Source: Carboxydocella thermautotrophica (GTDB lineage: Bacteria; Bacillota; GCA-003054495; Carboxydocellales; Carboxydocellaceae). From it: a stretch of 64,000 nucleotides of DNA. The notes beneath the pieces are model-generated. The model did no database searches and was not told the DNA's origin. It worked only from the letters and a program-made list of their open reading frames with translations. Every line of letters begins with the position of its first letter. The first letter of the stretch is position 1. Position numbers and translations under genes: made by a program. Shown piece after piece: positions 17,710 through 27,210 of this stretch. The stretch covers positions 43,501 through 107,500 of the forward strand of contig CP028514.1 in the NCBI GenBank assembly GCA_003054495.1. The letters are read 5' to 3'.

Positions 17710-18701
17710 GAAAACATTGTCTTGGTTTTGTGTTGATTGATGCACCTCATTCAGCACTGAACAATGCTGGTACGGATGAAGGGGCGAGAACGGAAAATAC
17801 TATTGCAGTTAAAAAAATAAAAAAAGGGCGAGAAGTTTATCCGTATGTATCTGCCCAGGCGTGGAGATACTGGTGGCGAGAAGTATTAGGCAGTAAATTT
17901 AATTGGACAATGTCACCGATTGCCCGAGAATCTAAAACAGCTTTTACAGAAAATAATCCTTTGAAATATTATGATGATGATGTATTCGGGTATATGCGGG
18001 CAGAAAAAAAGGAGACCTTTACCAGAGTGTCACCTTTGAAATGTTCGCCTTTAGTTTCAGTTGTGCCATTTAAACCTGTTGATGATTTCGGGGTTATGGC
18101 CCGCCAAGAAGGGGATCCTGTGCCTTATGAGCATCAATTTTATTCTACTGTTCTAAAAGGAATTTTTGCCCTTGACCTCGATAGTGTAGGTCGCTTTACT
18201 ACTGTTAATAAGACTGGTTTTAAAAATATTAGCAAAGAACTGTTACAAAAAGCCCATGATTTTAATGCTCAAGTAGTGGATGGAGAAGCTATTCTTACAG
18301 CACAAGAGCGAGCCAAACGGGCAAAAGAAACTTTGTTAGCTCTGGCCTATTTATTTGGTGGAGCCAAGCAAACATTACATTTAACAGATGTATCCCCAAA
18401 ATTCATCATTTTACTTATCCTGGATGGAGGAAATCATCTGCTGATGAATGTTACAGGGGAAAAAGAAGGAAAACCCATAATTAACTTTGATTATTTAGAA
18501 GAGGTTTTATTGGATTATCAGGATAGTATTGTTTCCAACGTATATATAGGCAAGGCCAGTGGCTTTATGGATGAAGTAGATTTGAATAGATTTAAAGCTC
18601 GTATGGCAGAGAAAGGCTTTGCGCGTATAGAGATAGGTACAGTTAAACAGATGATTGAAAGTTTTGCGGACGAAGTTGAAAAATATTATCTGGAGAGATA
18701 A
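17706..18701 (+). CDS. cas7: Cas7/Cst2/DevR, Cascade backbone subunit
   Basis: The 331-residue protein matches the DevR/Cst2 family (start MRKHCLGFVLIDAPHSALNN; VYPYVSAQAWRYWWRE). Cas7 subunits polymerise along the crRNA spacer and form the body of the interference complex. The start overlaps the cas8b1 stop (ATGA) and cas5 begins 2 bases after its stop, consistent with translational coupling of the Cascade genes in one operon. Confidence 0.9.
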   Translation: MRKHCLGFVLIDAPHSALNNAGTDEGARTENTIAVKKIKKGREVYPYVSAQAWRYWWREVLGSKFNWTMSPIARESKTAFTENNPLKYYDDDVFGYMRAEKKETFTRVSPLKCSPLVSVVPFKPVDDFGVMARQEGDPVPYEHQFYSTVLKGIFALDLDSVGRFTTVNKTGFKNISKELLQKAHDFNAQVVDGEAILTAQERAKRAKETLLALAYLFGGAKQTLHLTDVSPKFIILLILDGGNHLLMNVTGEKEGKPIINFDYLEEVLLDYQDSIVSNVYIGKASGFMDEVDLNRFKARMAEKGFARIEIGTVKQMIESFADEVEKYYLER

Positions 18702-18703
18702 CG

Positions 18704-19354
18704 ATGAAGGTCTTAAAAGTAATAATTAAGGGAATTACGGCATCCTTTCGCTATCCCCTTTTTATCAGCGGTTATCAGCCAACGCTATCAGTTCCTCCTC
18801 TTTCTACAGTTCTAGGATTGCTTTCTGCAGCAGCTGGGAAAGTAATAGATCAGGTTGATTTTGGTCTGGCTTATAATTTCACTTATGAAGCCCGGGCAGT
18901 TGATCTGGAAACAGCGTATGAAATAGGTGACAACCTATCTTTTAAGACCAATGTATGGCGCAGAGAATTTCTTTTTCATCCAGAACTTACGTTATATGTT
19001 ACAGATTTAGAACTTCGTCCAATTTTTGAAAAACCTGTTTTTCAGTTATTACTAGGGAGAAGCCAGGATTTGGCTCAAGTTGCAAAGATTGAAGAAATTG
19101 AACTTATGCAAACATCTAAAGCTATATTAAAGGGGTGTATTGTTCCTGCTGATACACCAGGAGCTATAGGGCCATTGGTCTCTTTGCCAGTAATGTTTGA
19201 TAGCCATTTTCCTCGAAAAAGATTAAAAGCTGATAAATTCATTATTGTCGACCGGGAATGCCAGATTGAATACGAGCGTAATCTTTATATTGATTTGGCT
19301 GAAAGCAGAGGAGTGTTCTTGTATGAACCAGAATATTTTAGCCAAGCCGGATGA
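18704..19354 (+). CDS. cas5: Cas5t, Cascade subunit binding the crRNA 5' handle
   Basis: The 216-residue protein shows the RAMP/Cas5 N-terminal pattern (IKGITASFRYPLFISGYQPTLSVPPLSTVLGLL). Cas5 caps the 5' handle of the crRNA in type I complexes. Together with Cst1 and Cst2 neighbours it identifies the Tneap/Cst branch of subtype I-B. The 3' end overlaps the proposed cas3 start by 32 bases. Confidence 0.88.
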   Translation: MKVLKVIIKGITASFRYPLFISGYQPTLSVPPLSTVLGLLSAAAGKVIDQVDFGLAYNFTYEARAVDLETAYEIGDNLSFKTNVWRREFLFHPELTLYVTDLELRPIFEKPVFQLLLGRSQDLAQVAKIEEIELMQTSKAILKGCIVPADTPGAIGPLVSLPVMFDSHFPRKRLKADKFIIVDRECQIEYERNLYIDLAESRGVFLYEPEYFSQAG

Positions 19355-21491
19355 AAGTTTGCAAGAACATACTCATAAAGTCCTAAAAGTTTTACGTAAC
19401 TTAATGAATGTTTATAGAAATGCCCCGGTTTATACCGGGGATATCCTTTTTTACAAAAAACTTTTCTGGGCAGCATTTTTACATGATTTCGGTAAAGGGG
19501 CTCTTGGATTTCAAAAACAACTCACGGAAAAAAAGCGTTGGGGCTTCCGTCACGAGCTTTTATCAACGGCATTTTTGAATTTTTTACCGTTTTCCGATAA
19601 AGATAAAGAAGATATTGCCTTATGGATAGCGACACATCATAAAGATCTATTTTTATTACGGGAAAGATATCTAGATAAAGAAGTTTTAAATAAACGTTTT
19701 GAAGAAATAAAACCCTATATGGATGATTTGTTTAAATTATTACAATATGGTGGTCAACTTTATTATGAAGTTTTTGGGGAAAAGGTTGATTTTGTAGAAA
19801 AAGAATTAGTAGAAGTATCAAGTATTGTTAGCATTATTTTGAAACAAATAAGAAAAATAAAATTTGTTGATGATATATCAATAAAAGATAAAATGTTAGG
19901 TTTTTTAGGCAGAGGCTTTTTGATTGCAGCTGATCATCTAGCATCGGCTGGTAAAACATATATTGAAAGATTTTCATCTCCTTCAGAGGTTTATAAATTT
20001 TCTAACTTGTTTTCTACACAGAAGTACTGCCAAAATTACAGAGATAATTTATTACTTATTGCTCCTACAGGTTCCGGTAAAACAGAAGCGGCGTTATTTT
20101 GGAGTGAAGCTAATCAAAGTGAAGGAAATGGGGATCGAGTATTTTATATACTACCCTATACTGCTAGCATCAATGCGATGTATGAACGCCTAGCCAAGGA
20201 TTTTGGCGAAAAAAAGGTCGGTTTTTTACATGGAAAAGCAGCTTATTATCTCTACAAAAAATTAAATGAGGATGATTTAAAGAAAATACGCGATCTTAAA
20301 GATTTGAATCATAAGATATTTAAACCAATAAAAATTATGACGCCATTTCAGTTAATAAAAACGTTTTTTGGCATTAAAGGTTTTGAAATGAATTTAGCTG
20401 AGTTGCTAGAAGCTAAAATTATTATAGATGAGGTACATGCGTATGATCCCCGTACCATTGCTTTATTACTTTCATCTTTAAGGTACTTACAGAAAAACTT
20501 TAATGTGCGTATTTTAGTAATGTCAGCGACTATTCCAAGATTTTTAAAAGAGCTCATCATGCAAAAACTTACTATTAATCAAGAAATTTCTTTAACCCCG
20601 AATGAGTGGAACAGATTTACGCGCCATCGTGTAAATATTTTGCAAGGAGATATATTTGATCACCTTGCCTTAATTAGAAAGCATATAGAACAGGGGAAAA
20701 AAGTACTAGTAATTTTAAATACAGTAAAAAGGGCTCAAGAAGTTTATCAATTATTTTTTGATATTCCCTGTCATAAAAAACTTTTACATGGCAGATTTAT
20801 TCAACGGGATCGGGAGGCTATTGAAAAAGAGATATCTAAACTTGGTTTATTAGTAGCTACCCAGGCGGTGGAGGTTTCGCTAGATATTGATTATGATCTT
20901 CTATTTACAGAACCAGCTCCATTAGATGCCCTTTTGCAACGTTTTGGCAGAGTGAACAGAAGAGGTAAAAAAGGTATTGCTGATGTTTTTGTGTTTTCTA
21001 AAGGAAGTCGAGAAGACAAATATATATATCAGCCGGAATTAGTAAATAGAAGTATTGAGGTTTTAGAAAAAGTAGATATATTACAGGAAGTGAAAGTTCA
21101 GGAAATGATTGATTATGTTTATGAAAATGGTTTTAACCAAAAAGCACAGAGTCTTTATGATGAAGTTGAAACTAATATGAATAGTTTATTAGATAGTTTA
21201 TATCCATTTATAGTTTCTGAAGAAAACGAGGAACGATTTTATCAGCTTTTTAATTCTATCGATATTGTACCGGAACGTTTTTATGGGGAATATATAGATC
21301 TAATTGAAAAGGAAAAATATTTTGAAGCAATGGGATATATAGCCAGCGTGAATTTTGGTCAATTTATTAAGTTGAAAAAACAGGGGCTTATTTATCAAAA
21401 GGAAGACACACTGATAACAAGTTGCCGCTATGATGATGAAATAGGACTAGTAATAGATGAACCGGAAAGGGTTTTGGAAAACTTTTTCTAG
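19323..21491 (+). CDS. cas3: Cas3 nuclease-helicase with N-terminal HD domain
   Basis: The 722-residue protein unwinds and degrades DNA captured by Cascade. The HD nuclease comes first (EHTHKVL, LHDFGKGALGFQ, ATHHKDL), then a superfamily 2 helicase with Walker A APTGSGKTEAALFW, DEVH box IIIDEVHAYDP, SAT motif and C-terminal motif VI (ALLQRFGRVNRRG). The ATG at 19323 is used because the HD domain starts 17 residues later and AGAGGAG lies upstream; earlier in-frame starts would lie deep inside cas5. Confidence 0.93.
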   Translation: MNQNILAKPDESLQEHTHKVLKVLRNLMNVYRNAPVYTGDILFYKKLFWAAFLHDFGKGALGFQKQLTEKKRWGFRHELLSTAFLNFLPFSDKDKEDIALWIATHHKDLFLLRERYLDKEVLNKRFEEIKPYMDDLFKLLQYGGQLYYEVFGEKVDFVEKELVEVSSIVSIILKQIRKIKFVDDISIKDKMLGFLGRGFLIAADHLASAGKTYIERFSSPSEVYKFSNLFSTQKYCQNYRDNLLLIAPTGSGKTEAALFWSEANQSEGNGDRVFYILPYTASINAMYERLAKDFGEKKVGFLHGKAAYYLYKKLNEDDLKKIRDLKDLNHKIFKPIKIMTPFQLIKTFFGIKGFEMNLAELLEAKIIIDEVHAYDPRTIALLLSSLRYLQKNFNVRILVMSATIPRFLKELIMQKLTINQEISLTPNEWNRFTRHRVNILQGDIFDHLALIRKHIEQGKKVLVILNTVKRAQEVYQLFFDIPCHKKLLHGRFIQRDREAIEKEISKLGLLVATQAVEVSLDIDYDLLFTEPAPLDALLQRFGRVNRRGKKGIADVFVFSKGSREDKYIYQPELVNRSIEVLEKVDILQEVKVQEMIDYVYENGFNQKAQSLYDEVETNMNSLLDSLYPFIVSEENEERFYQLFNSIDIVPERFYGEYIDLIEKEKYFEAMGYIASVNFGQFIKLKKQGLIYQKEDTLITSCRYDDEIGLVIDEPERVLENFF

Positions 21492-21504
21492 GGGGATATC
21501 TTTT

Positions 21505-22488
21505 ATGAATAGAACTATTTATATATTTAACAATGGTAGATTGAAAAGAAAAGATAACACATTATATTTTGAAACTGAAGAAAATAAAAAACCTTTGCCA
21601 ATAGAAAATATAGAAAGTATATATTTTTTTGGTGAGATAGATTTAAACACTAAAGCCGTTAACTTTTTGGCACAAAATAACATAAGTTTGCATTTTTTCA
21701 ACTACTACGGGTTTTATACGGGCAGTTTTATACCAAGGGAGTATTTAAATTCTGGATACCTCCTGGTGAAACAGGTAGAACACTATCTTGACCGGGAAAA
21801 AAGAATGGTTTTAGCAAAGGAAATAGTTGAAGCTGCATCGGACAATATTTTAAGAAATTTATATTATTACAAAAATCGCGGTTATGATTTGGAACATGAA
21901 ATTTCAGGTATAACAATCTTAAAGAAAGAGATCAATAAAACAAAAGAACCAGAAGAGCTAATGGCAATAGAAGGGAACATACGACAGTATTACTATCGTG
22001 CTTTCCCAATAATAACCGGATACGAAATGGAGAAAAGAGTAAAAAGACCGCCAGACAATATCTTGAATACATTAATTTCATTTGGAAATACCGTTTTTTA
22101 TACTACAGTTTTATCTCAAATATATCATACTCAATTAAATCCAACTATAAGCTACCTACACGAACCAGGTCAAAGAAGGTTTTCACTGGCTTTAGATCTA
22201 AGTGAAATTTTTAAACCAATAATTGTGGATAGAGTGATTTTTACGGTTTTGAACCGCAATATAGTTACCGAAGACGACTTTAATGTTGAAGAAGGTTACT
22301 GTTTTTTAAAAGAAAAGGGTAAAAAAGCTTTTTTACAAACCTATGAGGAGAAACTAAGAACAACAATAGAGCATAGAACCCTTAAACGCCATGTATCATA
22401 TCGCACTTTAGTAAAATTGGAGGCCTATCGATTGATCAAACATCTCATTGGTGATGAAAAATATAAAGGGTTTAGAGCGTGGTGGTAA
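21505..22488 (+). CDS. cas1: Cas1 spacer integrase
   Basis: The 327-residue integrase inserts new spacers with Cas2. Active-site residues expected for the family can be placed: Glu in AIEGNIRQYYY, His in YLHEPGQRRFSLALDLSEIF and the following acidic residue. The ATG at 21505 lies behind a GGGGG ribosome site, 13 bases after cas3; a longer in-frame start inside cas3 is unlikely. cas2 follows after 1 base. Confidence 0.95.
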   Translation: MNRTIYIFNNGRLKRKDNTLYFETEENKKPLPIENIESIYFFGEIDLNTKAVNFLAQNNISLHFFNYYGFYTGSFIPREYLNSGYLLVKQVEHYLDREKRMVLAKEIVEAASDNILRNLYYYKNRGYDLEHEISGITILKKEINKTKEPEELMAIEGNIRQYYYRAFPIITGYEMEKRVKRPPDNILNTLISFGNTVFYTTVLSQIYHTQLNPTISYLHEPGQRRFSLALDLSEIFKPIIVDRVIFTVLNRNIVTEDDFNVEEGYCFLKEKGKKAFLQTYEEKLRTTIEHRTLKRHVSYRTLVKLEAYRLIKHLIGDEKYKGFRAWW

Positions 22489-22489
22489 T

Positions 22490-22753
22490 ATGTATATAGT
22501 CATTGTTTATGATATTGGAGAAAAAAGAGTTGCGAAGGTATGCAAGTTTTTAAGGAAATATCTTTATTGGGTACAAAACTCTGTATTTGAAGGAGACTTG
22601 ACAGAAAGTCAATTTGAAAAAGTAAAACATGGATTAAAAAAATTAATAAAAGAAGATGAAGATATGGTGTTGTACTATGTTTTTTCCACTCCTAAATGGG
22701 TTGAAAGAGGAATTTTAGGTAAAGAGAAAAATCCCATTGATGCTTTTTTGTAA
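22490..22753 (+). CDS. cas2: Cas2 integrase partner
   Basis: The 87-residue protein has the Cas2 ferredoxin fold pattern with the conserved Asp (VIVYDIGEKRVAKVCKFLRKY) and VQNSVFEGDLT. It is the structural partner of Cas1 in spacer acquisition. The ATG at 22490 is chosen because it begins the family sequence (MYIVIVYDI) right after the cas1 stop; GGTGG serves as ribosome site. It is the last cas gene before the leader. Confidence 0.95.
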   Translation: MYIVIVYDIGEKRVAKVCKFLRKYLYWVQNSVFEGDLTESQFEKVKHGLKKLIKEDEDMVLYYVFSTPKWVERGILGKEKNPIDAFL

Positions 22754-22909
22754 ATACAGCAGGAAAAGAAGGGAGAGGTATAGAATAGATATATGTGTAA
22801 ATTAATTGTTATCGTCGCTACCCCAGCATAATTACATTATTATAGGTAGACGACATTTTTGGCTTACTAACCATCCTGAAAGCCTTATTTTTTCTGGCTT
22901 TCAGGATGG
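22754..22909 (+). promoter_or_regulatory. CRISPR leader with a terminal hairpin
   Basis: This 156-base AT-rich interval between cas2 and the first repeat is the leader by position. Its last 39 bases form a perfect 14-bp stem (22871-22884 with 22896-22909) around an 11-nt T-rich loop, ending on the base before the first repeat. A weaker inverted repeat (GTCGCTACC near 22814, GGTAGACGAC near 22846) lies upstream. Leaders normally carry the array promoter and signals for Cas1-Cas2; a TATTATAGG near 22836 could be a -10. Confidence 0.75.
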
Positions 22910-25900
22910 GTCTTAATAGAACCATTGTGGGATGGAAACTGATAACGAAGGCATCAGCCCTAATCTGGCCTACTGGGTCTTAATAGAACCATTGTGGGAT
23001 GGAAACGGAGAGGTCTTGGGGGAATGCCTTCCTCAGCGCCAGAGTCTTAATAGAACCATTGTGGGATGGAAACCTAGGCCGGTGACGGTGTAAGGCTTCC
23101 CCTTTTCGTCAGTCTTAATAGAACCATTGTGGGATGGAAACGCACTGCAAGCAGTAATAAAAAAGCGAAAAGGTAAGGTCTTAATAGAACCATTGTGGGA
23201 TGGAAACCACCTCTCCAAAGCCTGCATTATGCGTGGTACAGCATGTCTTAATAGAACCATTGTGGGATGGAAACCTTGTCAGGTATGCTGTTATTTTCAA
23301 GGGTTGCATTAGTCTTAATAGAACCATTGTGGGATGGAAACGGCTCATGCGCCGCAGACTGGAAGATGGCGGGGGACTGTCTTAATAGAACCATTGTGGG
23401 ATGGAAACGCCGGCATGGCTATGCAGGACTTAGCCAAGTACCAGGTCTTAATAGAACCATTGTGGGATGGAAACAATAGTGTGATAATAGAAAACGTCTG
23501 CTGGGGGCTGGGTCTTAATAGAACCATTGTGGGATGGAAACCTCCGGCAGCGCGGGATGCGCTGTCAGGGGCGGCTATTTGTCTTAATAGAACCATTGTG
23601 GGATGGAAACACTGGTGTGGTAAAGACGGCAAATGGCAAGACGTCTGTCTTAATAGAACCATTGTGGGATGGAAACCAAGCTTGTCCATGCCAAACTTGC
23701 GGATCCGATCAGGTCTTAATAGAACCATTGTGGGATGGAAACTGATGGTGGCAAGAAAGGAGGAGTAAATCATGATTTGTCTTAATAGAACCATTGTGGG
23801 ATGGAAACGTTCTGATGCCAGTATGGTGGCCGATAGCCATACCAGTCTTAATAGAACCATTGTGGGATGGAAACCAAGTTAGCTCCCTGCAGGTCAGCAC
23901 CCCTCAGGTCAGTCTTAATAGAACCATTGTGGGATGGAAACCCGGGTGCTGGAGGCAACATGAGAGAACGGCGCTTTGTCTTAATAGAACCATTGTGGGA
24001 TGGAAACATATCGGGCCGGGAAAAGCAAGGAAGAGGCTATGGCCGTCTTAATAGAACCATTGTGGGATGGAAACATATAATTTCAGCGAGGAGGTGGCAA
24101 AAGCCTGTGCTGTCTTAATAGAACCATTGTGGGATGGAAACCGCCCGGTGATTATCAACCTGCTGTTTGGTCATATAGGTCTTAATAGAACCATTGTGGG
24201 ATGGAAACCCAGTAGGAGAGAGCCGGTGTAGCACAGCACCGGTGGTCTTAATAGAACCATTGTGGGATGGAAACGGCTCCTGCTCTGGTCAAGCACCTGG
24301 GCTATGACTGTCTTAATAGAACCATTGTGGGATGGAAACTCGCAGCAGGAAGCAAAATCTACTGGGATGCTGTAAAGTCTTAATAGAACCATTGTGGGAT
24401 GGAAACTTAGGTGTATATCTCAGTTCCGGGTCGGCTGTCAGCCGTCTTAATAGAACCATTGTGGGATGGAAACCAATAGAAGAGATTAAGCCCGCACATC
24501 TCGCAGTGGGTCTTAATAGAACCATTGTGGGATGGAAACAGTCAGCAAGGGTAGGCCTCGTTCTGGGAGCATTTTCAAGTCTTAATAGAACCATTGTGGG
24601 ATGGAAACCAACTGCGGAACTATGGCATATTGGCGACGGAGCAAGGTCTTAATAGAACCATTGTGGGATGGAAACGTTCATAATCCAGGACTTCAGTCAA
24701 TGTCAGCAAATTGTCTTAATAGAACCATTGTGGGATGGAAACACAACAAGCCATTTGTTACTATCAGTCTTATCCAAATAGTCTTAATAGAACCATTGTG
24801 GGATGGAAACAGTGCAGAGCCAGCTCAACGACCTGCGCCGCCAGGAGTCTTAATAGAACCATTGTGGGATGGAAACAGGTATAATTTGCATAAAAACTGT
24901 ATAAACTTAGTATGTCTTAATAGAACCATTGTGGGATGGAAACGAAGCGGGGCCGGCAATTGAGGCGGGAGTTTGCAAAGTCTTAATAGAACCATTGTGG
25001 GATGGAAACTTCTAGTCTGGATTTTATGTGTTCAGGCAATCTAAGTCTTAATAGAACCATTGTGGGATGGAAACCTTGGATGGCTAGCTCTATAACGTCT
25101 GGCTCAACATGGTCTTAATAGAACCATTGTGGGATGGAAACATGCAATATCTAACCCATCTCGTAAGAGAAGTATTGGTCTTAATAGAACCATTGTGGGA
25201 TGGAAACGCGGCAGTGCCGGAACAGCCCTATATACGTGGCCAGTCTTAATAGAACCATTGTGGGATGGAAACATGAAGCATACAGGGTCGCTGCACTCAG
25301 CGATAATCGTCTTAATAGAACCATTGTGGGATGGAAACCCAAAGATTCATTCTTGATATTGGAGGTGAAACCGAGTCTTAATAGAACCATTGTGGGATGG
25401 AAACATGCCAACGCTTATCATGCCTCCTCGATGCCCCTCTAGTCTTAATAGAACCATTGTGGGATGGAAACGGCGCATCCGGGAACTGAACCGAACTTGG
25501 CGCAGGAGTCTTAATAGAACCATTGTGGGATGGAAACGCTGTTGCTTACAGACAAGTTACAAGTGAGCAACCAGAGTCTTAATAGAACCATTGTGGGATG
25601 GAAACTTGGCGCCAGGATGGAGCATCAGCACTTCGCAAGTATCGTCTTAATAGAACCATTGTGGGATGGAAACGAATTAATTCCGTGTCGGTGAAAACAA
25701 CCCCATCTGCGTGTCTTAATAGAACCATTGTGGGATGGAAACAAATACTCAAGGTAGGCATAATCAATGTTTGTGCCCGTCTTAATAGAACCATTGTGGG
25801 ATGGAAACCAGCATGGGTAAGTGATTCGGTGATATTGGCCGCCGGTCTTAATAGAACCATTGTGGGATGGAAACTTGGGACTGTTGGTAATTTTGCCTAC

Positions 25901-26139
25901 CAGAGGCTCCCGTCTTAATAGAACCATTGTGGGATGGAAACCGGCTTCCTTGCGCAGCTTTTCCCGCTCGTCGCTCAGTCTTAATAGAACCATTGTGGGA
26001 TGGAAACGGTGGAAAACTTGCTCTGGCGAGAAATAGCAGCTGCGTCTTAATAGAACCATTGTGGGATGGAAACCTCTATCTCATCATTCAGCTTGGCCAA
26101 TTCCAGCCGGTCTTAATAGAACCATTGTGGGATGGAAAC
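22910..26139 (+). CRISPR. CRISPR array, 49 repeats and 48 spacers, subtype I-B
   Basis: I count 49 copies of a 30-base repeat that starts GTCTTAATAGAACC and ends GGATGGAAAC, at a period of 65-69 bases, giving 48 spacers of 35-39 bases. The first repeat is 22910-22939 and the last is 26110-26139. All copies look identical by eye, including the distal one. The likely crRNA handle is the last eight bases, ATGGAAAC. Transcription is on the plus strand, as cas genes and leader lie to the left. No two spacers look alike. Spacer 15 (23875-23911), read in reverse, encodes DLRGADLQGANL, a pentapeptide-repeat pattern. Confidence 0.98.
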
Positions 26140-26150
26140 AAGCAATTTCA

Positions 26151-26175
26151 GACAAAGGGGACGGTTCCTTTCGTC
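26151..26175. repeat. Short imperfect inverted repeat at the distal array end
   Basis: GACAAAGG ... CCTTTCGTC form the arms around GGACGGTT, 11 bases after the last repeat. GGGGACGGTTCC-type palindromes recur between genes of many Clostridia and are linked to REP-like elements; only one copy is present in this window, so its repeat nature is inferred. Confidence 0.35.
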
Positions 26176-26207
26176 TAAAAATTTATTTTGTAAGGAGAGG
26201 GTGTTTC

Positions 26208-26465
26208 ATGAAGATAGTTAAAATGAAGGATGTAATAAAAAGGTTTGGTGATGTTATAGCTTTAGACAATGTAAATTTAGAAATAGAGGAAGGAGAAATT
26301 TACGGTCTATTGGGGCCTAATGGGGCAGGTAAGACAACAGCTATAAGCATAATCTGCGGCTTGCTCAATTTTGATAGAGGAAAGGTGTATGTTTTTGATA
26401 AAAATATACGCAAAGAACCGGAATTCATAAAGAAGAGTATAGGTATTGTGCCGTCTTTTTCTTAG
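26208..26465 (+). pseudogene. ABC transporter ATPase, 3'-truncated fragment
   Basis: The 85-codon remnant has a good ribosome site (AAGGAGAGG) and the start of an ABC ATPase: MKIVKMKDVIKRFGDVIALD, then the Walker A motif LLGPNGAGKTTAISIICGLL. It stops after KKSIGIVPSFS, just where the Q-loop would follow; the signature motif, Walker B and H-loop are absent. From about 26450 the sequence becomes a reverse-strand transposase remnant, so an insertion followed by deletion probably removed the rest. It is AT-rich like the cas genes. Confidence 0.85.
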
Positions 26466-26700
26466 GTGGAAGATTGGATTCGCAACGAATTCTGCGAATA
26501 GTAGAGGGGCTGACAGTAATCCCCTCATGCTCGGATAGTAATTGGGCTAAATGATGCTCATTTGATAAAGCATGTGCCGGTTTTCGCCCGCGGTTTTTAT
26601 GGATAATTCCGGTTTCTCCCTCCTCCAAGATTCTTTGTAACGCTTCAATTCTTTTTTGCTCATAGTGATTCTCTCCTGTCCCATAGTGACATTTTCTCAG
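26450..26700 (-). pseudogene. Transposase HTH remnant (ISNCY-like)
   Basis: On the minus strand one frame reads HYEQKRIEALQRILEEGETG, then HKNRGRKPAHALSNE, then HLAQLLSEHEGITVSPSTIRRI. This resembles the N-terminal helix-turn-helix region of ISNCY-family transposases, but about 15-20 residues that normally lie between the RGRKPAHAL and HLAQLL blocks are missing and the catalytic domain is absent. It joins the truncated ABC gene near 26450. The 361-base interval 26466-26826 holds only this remnant and about 100 bases with nothing recognisable. Confidence 0.6.
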
Positions 26701-26826
26701 AAGCGTTACAATATGACAATATCACAGACGTACGACAAAACTGGCCGAAACATTGAATGGTACTCATGTTTAACCGTGCCACTCATCGGACATAATGTAA
26801 ACAAGAGTCCAGAAGGAGGATAGGGC

Positions 26827-27210
26827 ATGGAATTGGTCGCCGCATGCCTGGCAGCACTAGTAGCCGTCCTCTTTAATCGCCGGGTTCAAGCAGAGACCGG
26901 CTGGCAAATTGCAGTCATAACCGCCCCACTAATCGAAGAATTAGCCAAAACCGGTTTCGCTAAAATCCTATCAGCCCAGGTATTACCCGTGCACCTCTAC
27001 TTCGGCCTCATTGAAGCAATCTACGATGCCTGGGCCAAACCTGAGCGCCATCTTCTGCCGGCCCTGCTCAGCCTGCTCAGCCACGGCTTTTTCGGCTATC
27101 TCACTGTCAAAAGCGGCATCCTTGCTGCCCTGTTCGCCCATTTCTCCTGGAACGGTCTGATCTGGTACATGCAGAGGAGGAGGCAAAATGCGGGTAATAT
27201 ATTATTGTGA
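26827..27210 (+). CDS. Small CPBP/PrsW-like membrane protein (putative intramembrane protease)
   Basis: The 127-residue protein is mostly hydrophobic with about four membrane segments. It carries features of glutamic intramembrane proteases: a Glu-Glu pair (PLIEELAKTGF), a further Glu in LIEAIYDAW, a His in LLSHGFFGYL and an HxxxN element (AHFSWN). Family assignment (CPBP/Abi or PrsW) rests on these motifs only; it is shorter than typical PrsW. AGAAGGAGG precedes the ATG. It overlaps the next gene by 23 bases, so the two are co-translated. G+C returns to the chromosomal level here, so the island ends upstream. Confidence 0.55.
   Translation: MELVAACLAALVAVLFNRRVQAETGWQIAVITAPLIEELAKTGFAKILSAQVLPVHLYFGLIEAIYDAWAKPERHLLPALLSLLSHGFFGYLTVKSGILAALFAHFSWNGLIWYMQRRRQNAGNILL

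Noticed and set aside
22910..26139. Self-targeting spacers against this window
   Set aside because: I compared spacers by eye with window genes and saw no match, but this cannot be exhaustive without an alignment.
23033..26178. Many open reading frames on both strands inside the CRISPR region
   Set aside because: The 30-base repeat lacks stops in several frames and translates as repeated LNRTIVGWK, VLIEPLWDGN or FPSHNGSIKT; these are array artefacts, not genes.
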